24,200 nt of DNA, taken from the IMG/VR virus record IMGVR_UViG_3300028883_000138, positions 1-24,200 of that record. One strand, given 5' to 3'. Position 1 is the stretch's first letter; each line of letters opens with the position of its first letter. The notes beneath the pieces were generated by a model. That model saw only the letters and a list, made by a program, of their open reading frames with translations, had not been told where the DNA came from and ran no database searches. Position numbers and translations under genes: made by a program. Below, piece after piece: positions 21,642 through 24,200 of this stretch. The DNA comes from a virus.

Positions 21642-21906
21642 CGTACATCTCCTTGTAAAATTTTTCTACTGTCTTAGGACAGTTTTTTGTCATCTTGTTC
21701 GCTGCTATATCTGAAAGTATTTTTTGTATATCTTTATCGTCTGAACCCTGTTTTAACCAGAGGGCTACACTAATATCCATTATCTCTTGCTGGCAGTGCT
21801 TTTCTGTTTTCGTCTTGCAGCACTCCTTTAAACACTCTACTAAAAATAAGTCCGCCATATAAGTACTACTGAGAACTATACCAGCACATAAAATTATCGC
21901 TTTCAT
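21598..21906 (-). CDS. Cys-rich protein with hydrophobic N-terminus
   Basis: A 102-aa protein starting MKAIILCAGIVLSSTYMADL, a short hydrophobic start like a signal sequence or membrane anchor. Cys are at 7, 25, 29, 30, 38 and 75, an unusual density. The remainder is helical and basic (MTKNCPKTVEKFYKEMYG). Its start overlaps the previous stop (TAATG) and has AGAGAGG upstream; the end overlaps the methyltransferase by 44 bases. I do not recognise a family. If exported, it could form disulphides in the periplasm or outside; an enzyme role is not indicated. Confidence 0.6.
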   Translation of the reverse strand: MKAIILCAGIVLSSTYMADLFLVECLKECCKTKTEKHCQQEIMDISVALWLKQGSDDKDIQKILSDIAANKMTKNCPKTVEKFYKEMYGVEYDNKVRKLSDM

Positions 21907-22175
21907 TAGTTCGCCCTCTCTTTTATTATTTTTATCATATTTTCATAACTTTGATCAATATACTCTCCTATGCATCTTATGAAATCTTTTTTAAATAACT
22001 TAAAGAACTCTTCGTCTTTACCTGTACTTATAAAATATATAGTAGCCACGTCTATAACACCGCAAAAGCACAGTGTGTATGGATCTATATTGCAATTTCC
22101 TTTTTTATATGCCTTTTCTATATTATTTAAATTCTTCCTTATCGCGTCAAAATGTGATGAACTAAAATCAATCAT
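21906..22175 (-). CDS. Hypothetical helical protein
   Basis: An 89-aa protein that starts MIDFSSSHFDAIRKNLNNIE. The ATG overlaps the aldolase-like gene stop as ATGA and has GAGGAG eight bases upstream. Sequence is mostly helical with Cys at 28, 36, 38 and 68 and a partly hydrophobic centre (LCFCGVIDVATIYFIST) that is not clearly a membrane span. No family is recognised. Tight coupling suggests it works with, or is regulated with, the aldolase-like enzyme or the methyltransferase. Confidence 0.6.
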   Translation of the reverse strand: MIDFSSSHFDAIRKNLNNIEKAYKKGNCNIDPYTLCFCGVIDVATIYFISTGKDEEFFKLFKKDFIRCIGEYIDQSYENMIKIIKERAN

Positions 22176-22885
22176 TTCAATATCTCCTCTAATTCATCTA
22201 CTGACAGCATTTGGAATTGATCCGTTTTACTTTTCCCGTCTATTGTACATTCAAACATAAAATGTTGAACTCCTATCGCCTTAAAAGCCCTATAGGTATC
22301 TCCTATGAAATCCTTATACCCTACACTGTGACTACAATCAACTATTAGTTTATCAAATATATCCGGCCTTTCGTTCTTAATTCTTATCACCCCTTTTAGG
22401 TCTGGACTCCATCTCGAATACTCTAATCTATCAAATGTGTTAATCCCTCTCTCTACAAAAAACACTTCATCCGTACAAGCTGCGTGATTCGTATAAATAT
22501 CGTATAATCCTATAGTTTCATCTACAGTCATCCCAAAATCACGCTTAAAAAGCACCATCCCTGTGACGTGTCTTAAGGCCTCTATCAATCTATAGTTTTG
22601 TGAATTTCTAGCGCCAAACCAAAAATAATATAAGTCCTTCACAAGTTCAATGTGTTCTTTTGTGAATATCTCGCATCCTACCGGTATTATGTTTTCGTTT
22701 ATCTGCTGTAGTACGTTTATCCCAATGTCACCTACTCCGCTATAGTATCGGTCAATCTGAGTTCCACCACCCCACAATTTACACCTGTAAAAGTCTGCTA
22801 TTCCCACAAGTGCTTTTGCAGTGTGTTGGACCATTCTGGTTTCTGAAAAATCATAGTATAAACAAGGGCCTGCAAATATAGCCAT
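22172..22885 (-). CDS. DAHP/KDO8P synthase-family aldolase
   Basis: A 237-aa enzyme-like protein of the family that condenses phosphoenolpyruvate with an aldose phosphate. Visible motifs: FAGPCL (Cys8), CKLWGGG (about 35-41), FGARNSQN (90-97), VLFKRDFG (Lys114, Arg115), VERGINTF (144-151), IVDCSHSVG (His186), MFECTID (Glu212) and KTDQFQML (Asp222). By family knowledge Cys8, His186, Glu212 and Asp222 match the four metal ligands, and the GARN, K-R and ERG motifs match phosphoenolpyruvate binding. The acceptor loop, KPRTSP in DAHP synthase or KANRS in KDO8P synthase, is replaced by GGGTQID, so the acceptor is probably different. There is no N-terminal regulatory domain. The start overlaps the previous stop (TAATG) with AAGGAG. 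It is likely active, but its product is unknown. Confidence 0.8.
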   Translation of the reverse strand: MAIFAGPCLYYDFSETRMVQHTAKALVGIADFYRCKLWGGGTQIDRYYSGVGDIGINVLQQINENIIPVGCEIFTKEHIELVKDLYYFWFGARNSQNYRLIEALRHVTGMVLFKRDFGMTVDETIGLYDIYTNHAACTDEVFFVERGINTFDRLEYSRWSPDLKGVIRIKNERPDIFDKLIVDCSHSVGYKDFIGDTYRAFKAIGVQHFMFECTIDGKSKTDQFQMLSVDELEEILK

Positions 22886-23157
22886 TAGTACACTCCTTTT
22901 CTGAAGTTTATTTTTTTATACCATTCTTCAAATTCTTGTTTATTTCTTTTGTTAATATAGCCTCTTCTCTGTAATTCACCTTGAATTATACTTTCTTTTC
23001 TGGCTATATCTAAAACTTGATCATCTGAAACTCTATTTTTTGCTTCCCATTTTAAATCCATCAAAGTGGTAAAAAGATTCAATAAAGTCTTTGTCCCTAC
23101 TTTATGTACTTGCTCTCGAAATCTTTCTACGTCTACTGTTAAAATATTCTGTGTCAA
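22885..23157 (-). CDS. Hypothetical protein before the aldolase-like gene
   Basis: A 90-aa charged, helical protein, LTQNILTVDVERFREQVHK onward. I choose the TTG at 23157: AGAGGTGG lies seven bases upstream and the start overlaps the upstream stop as TTGA. An ATG at 23181 would give 98 residues but has a weaker site and a larger overlap. No family is recognised. The segment SDDQVLDIARKESIIQGELQ is a helix, and the C-terminus is basic (YKKINFRKGVY). It shares a TAATG junction with the aldolase-like gene. Confidence 0.55.
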   Translation of the reverse strand: MTQNILTVDVERFREQVHKVGTKTLLNLFTTLMDLKWEAKNRVSDDQVLDIARKESIIQGELQRRGYINKRNKQEFEEWYKKINFRKGVY

Positions 23158-23306
23158 AACCTGTCCACCTCTTTTATCCATCCAATTTTTATTTCAATCT
23201 GGTAATTATCCATCATTTTTCTTTTCACTTCTCTTTTCGATTTGGCAACTACATAAATAACACAAATATCATCACCATTATTAAACTTGACCTCGTAAAT
23301 TTTCAT
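23154..23306 (-). CDS. 50-aa small protein, related to the one just before it
   Basis: A 50-codon gene. It starts at the ATG at 23306 inside the end of the previous gene, and stops with TGA at 23156-23154. The protein begins MKIYEVKFNNGDD and contains VIYVVAKSKREVKRKM, then IEIKIGWIKEVDRF. It matches the preceding 53-aa protein in plan (MK-[LI]-Y-[KE]-V, then V.A..[KE]RE, then a final [VI]KE[IV]) and many tiny phage proteins with this beta-alpha-beta layout. Function unknown. It fills what otherwise looks like a 100-base gap. Confidence 0.65.
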   Translation of the reverse strand: MKIYEVKFNNGDDICVIYVVAKSKREVKRKMMDNYQIEIKIGWIKEVDRF

Positions 23307-23442
23307 TTCTGATTTCCTTCACGCAATATATTTCTAAAATTTTTGATCCATCAAAATCTAAATACCTTAAAATTGCATGTTCTCTTTCAGACGCTATAAC
23401 ATAATAATCCCTTCTCAGTGTCACTACCTTATATAGCTTCAT
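23281..23442 (-). CDS. 53-aa small protein, paralogue of the next gene
   Basis: The ATG at 23442 is within the final codons of the glycosyltransferase gene. The frame is open back to 23568, but most of that is the shadow of the glycosyltransferase. The protein is MKLYKVVTLRRDYYVIASER onward, ending CVKEIRNENLRGQV. The plan of a first strand, a YYVIASERE strand-to-helix section, and a final strand with VKEI is shared with the next gene. Function unknown; the Shine-Dalgarno site is weak, so it may be coupled to the gene before it. Confidence 0.55.
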   Translation of the reverse strand: MKLYKVVTLRRDYYVIASEREHAILRYLDFDGSKILEIYCVKEIRNENLRGQV

Positions 23443-24193
23443 TTTTCGGGTGACTTGGATCTTGTGTCTTCTGTCCCTCTCTCCTCCTGTAGTTCCATAA
23501 AGGCTTAGGGATAAAACTTGTCTTATAAACCTTTCGCCATCTATTATAAAATTCCTTTCCTTCCTCAAATCCCGGTGTTAAACCATCTTTATATTTCAAT
23601 TCATTAACACACCACCGGCTCAATAAAGCACAGGCAGGATGCCACATGTTTTCTAAAATTTCCGCTGTTGCTGTCAATGCAGATTTCGTTTCATTATATC
23701 CTGTAAGGACACCGTCGGATTCGTCCAATCTGGCCTGTGTGACGGTTTCGGAAATAAAGTTGGGATGTATAGTATCATCACTGTCAACGCGAACAATAAA
23801 CCGGCCACGACCCAAAACGGTACACTTATTGCTAGAATAAACCAACCCACTATTTTCTTCATTTCTTATCACCTTCACTCTTTTTTGTTGTACTGGACTC
23901 AATTTAGAGTAATATTCCATGATTACATCCATGGAATTGTCTGTAGACCCATCATCTAAAACTATATACTCAAAGTCGTCAAAGTCTTGATTTAAAACAG
24001 ACTCCATGCAGTCTATTATGTAATCGGCTGTATTATAATTGCACGTATAAACCGTGACTTCTGGTAAGTGGTTAATTCTCAATAAATATTTGTGTTTCTT
24101 TAAAAAGTTTATTATGTCCAAAGTTCCCGGATTTGAAAGGCAGCAAAATAGTATTCTAAGTAAAGTTAAGTCTTCCTCATAGTCCATGACCAA
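23429..24193 (-). CDS. Family 2 glycosyltransferase, 5' end possibly outside window
   Basis: A GT-A fold glycosyltransferase of family 2 (254 residues visible). The catalytic domain starts about residue 45: PEVTVYTCNYNTADYIIDCM, the nucleotide-sugar motif VLDDGSTDNS (78-87), RGRFIVRVDSDD with the metal-binding DSDD (137-140), and a later FIPKPLWNYRRREGQKT. It transfers a sugar from a nucleotide donor; acceptor unknown. The frame is open to the right edge (TTG at 24193, ATG at 24187) with no binding site visible in the 13 remaining bases, and the N-terminal 45 residues do not look like the domain start, so the gene may begin outside. Its stop is overlapped by the 53-aa gene. Confidence 0.85.
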   Translation of the reverse strand: MVMDYEEDLTLLRILFCCLSNPGTLDIINFLKKHKYLLRINHLPEVTVYTCNYNTADYIIDCMESVLNQDFDDFEYIVLDDGSTDNSMDVIMEYYSKLSPVQQKRVKVIRNEENSGLVYSSNKCTVLGRGRFIVRVDSDDTIHPNFISETVTQARLDESDGVLTGYNETKSALTATAEILENMWHPACALLSRWCVNELKYKDGLTPGFEEGKEFYNRWRKVYKTSFIPKPLWNYRRREGQKTQDPSHPKNEAI

Positions 24194-24200
24194 TCTATAA

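Noticed and set aside
22172-22885. Reading the aldolase-like gene as a NeuB-type sialic acid synthase
   Set aside because: The GPC, GARN, ERG and DCSH motif set matches DAHP/KDO8P synthases better than NeuB, and there is no SAF/antifreeze-like C-terminal domain.
23443-23568. N-terminal extension of the 53-aa gene (42 more residues)
   Set aside because: This stretch overlaps the 3' end of the glycosyltransferase in another frame; the Arg-rich sequence looks like a shadow, and similarity to the neighbouring small protein begins only at the MKLYKV start.

Overview
The window is a compact stretch of a tailed double-stranded DNA phage or prophage (Caudoviricetes). Every gene I can support lies on the minus strand, so transcription runs from about 24200 down to 1. 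GC is low (by eye in the high thirties per cent). AGA, ATA and TTA/CTA codons are common, Shine-Dalgarno sites are strong (AAGGAG, GAGG), and two promoters match the sigma-70 consensus TTGACA-17-TATATT. TAA, TGA and TAG are all used as stops, so the code looks standard. This suggests an AT-rich bacterial host that uses Shine-Dalgarno initiation and sigma-70-type promoters; Bacteroidota are unlikely, and the host cannot be named. A tape measure, a frameshifted tail-assembly chaperone and a tube protein without a sheath gene indicate a siphovirus. The head module resembles that of phage Mu: terminase, DUF935-type portal fused to MuF, gpI-like protease/scaffold, DUF1320 and gpG-like genes.

Layout in order of transcription. 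(1) 24200-20325 is an accessory module. It holds a family 2 glycosyltransferase, two tiny related proteins, a 90-aa protein, an aldolase-like enzyme of the DAHP/KDO8P synthase family, two unknown proteins, and a zinc-ribbon SAM methyltransferase followed in the same frame by a TPR region after a single TAA. (2) 20328-18420 is the packaging module: a promoter, small membrane proteins of 50 and 34 aa, small and large terminase, then another 34-aa membrane protein overlapping the end of terminase. (3) 18413-10196 is the head module: a second promoter, portal-MuF fusion, a YadA-like fibre, four small unknowns, protease/scaffold, decoration protein, major capsid protein and a hairpin. (4) 10170-2926 holds connector and tail genes: a small unknown, DUF1320 connector, gpG-like protein, tail terminator, a Maf/DUF115-type glycosyltransferase, a small unknown, tail tube, tail chaperones G and GT, tape measure and distal tail protein. 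(5) 2929-1 holds the tail hub and at least two related receptor-binding or fibre proteins, then a third fibre gene cut by the window edge.

Genes are packed with TAATG or ATGA stop/start overlaps almost throughout, which implies translational coupling. No stretch over 300 bases lacks a gene. The largest gaps are about 80 bases each: 18342-18419, which holds a promoter, and 20691-20771, which is an open extension of the TPR frame. No tRNA, CRISPR, insertion sequence, integrase or endolysin was seen.

The most unusual content is the set of glycan- or metabolite-type enzymes in a structural phage region: a DAHP/KDO8P-synthase-like enzyme whose acceptor loop has changed, a GT2, a sugar-type methyltransferase and a Maf-like glycosyltransferase inside the tail operon. 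Together they raise the possibility, as inference only, that the phage decorates its own virion or the host surface.
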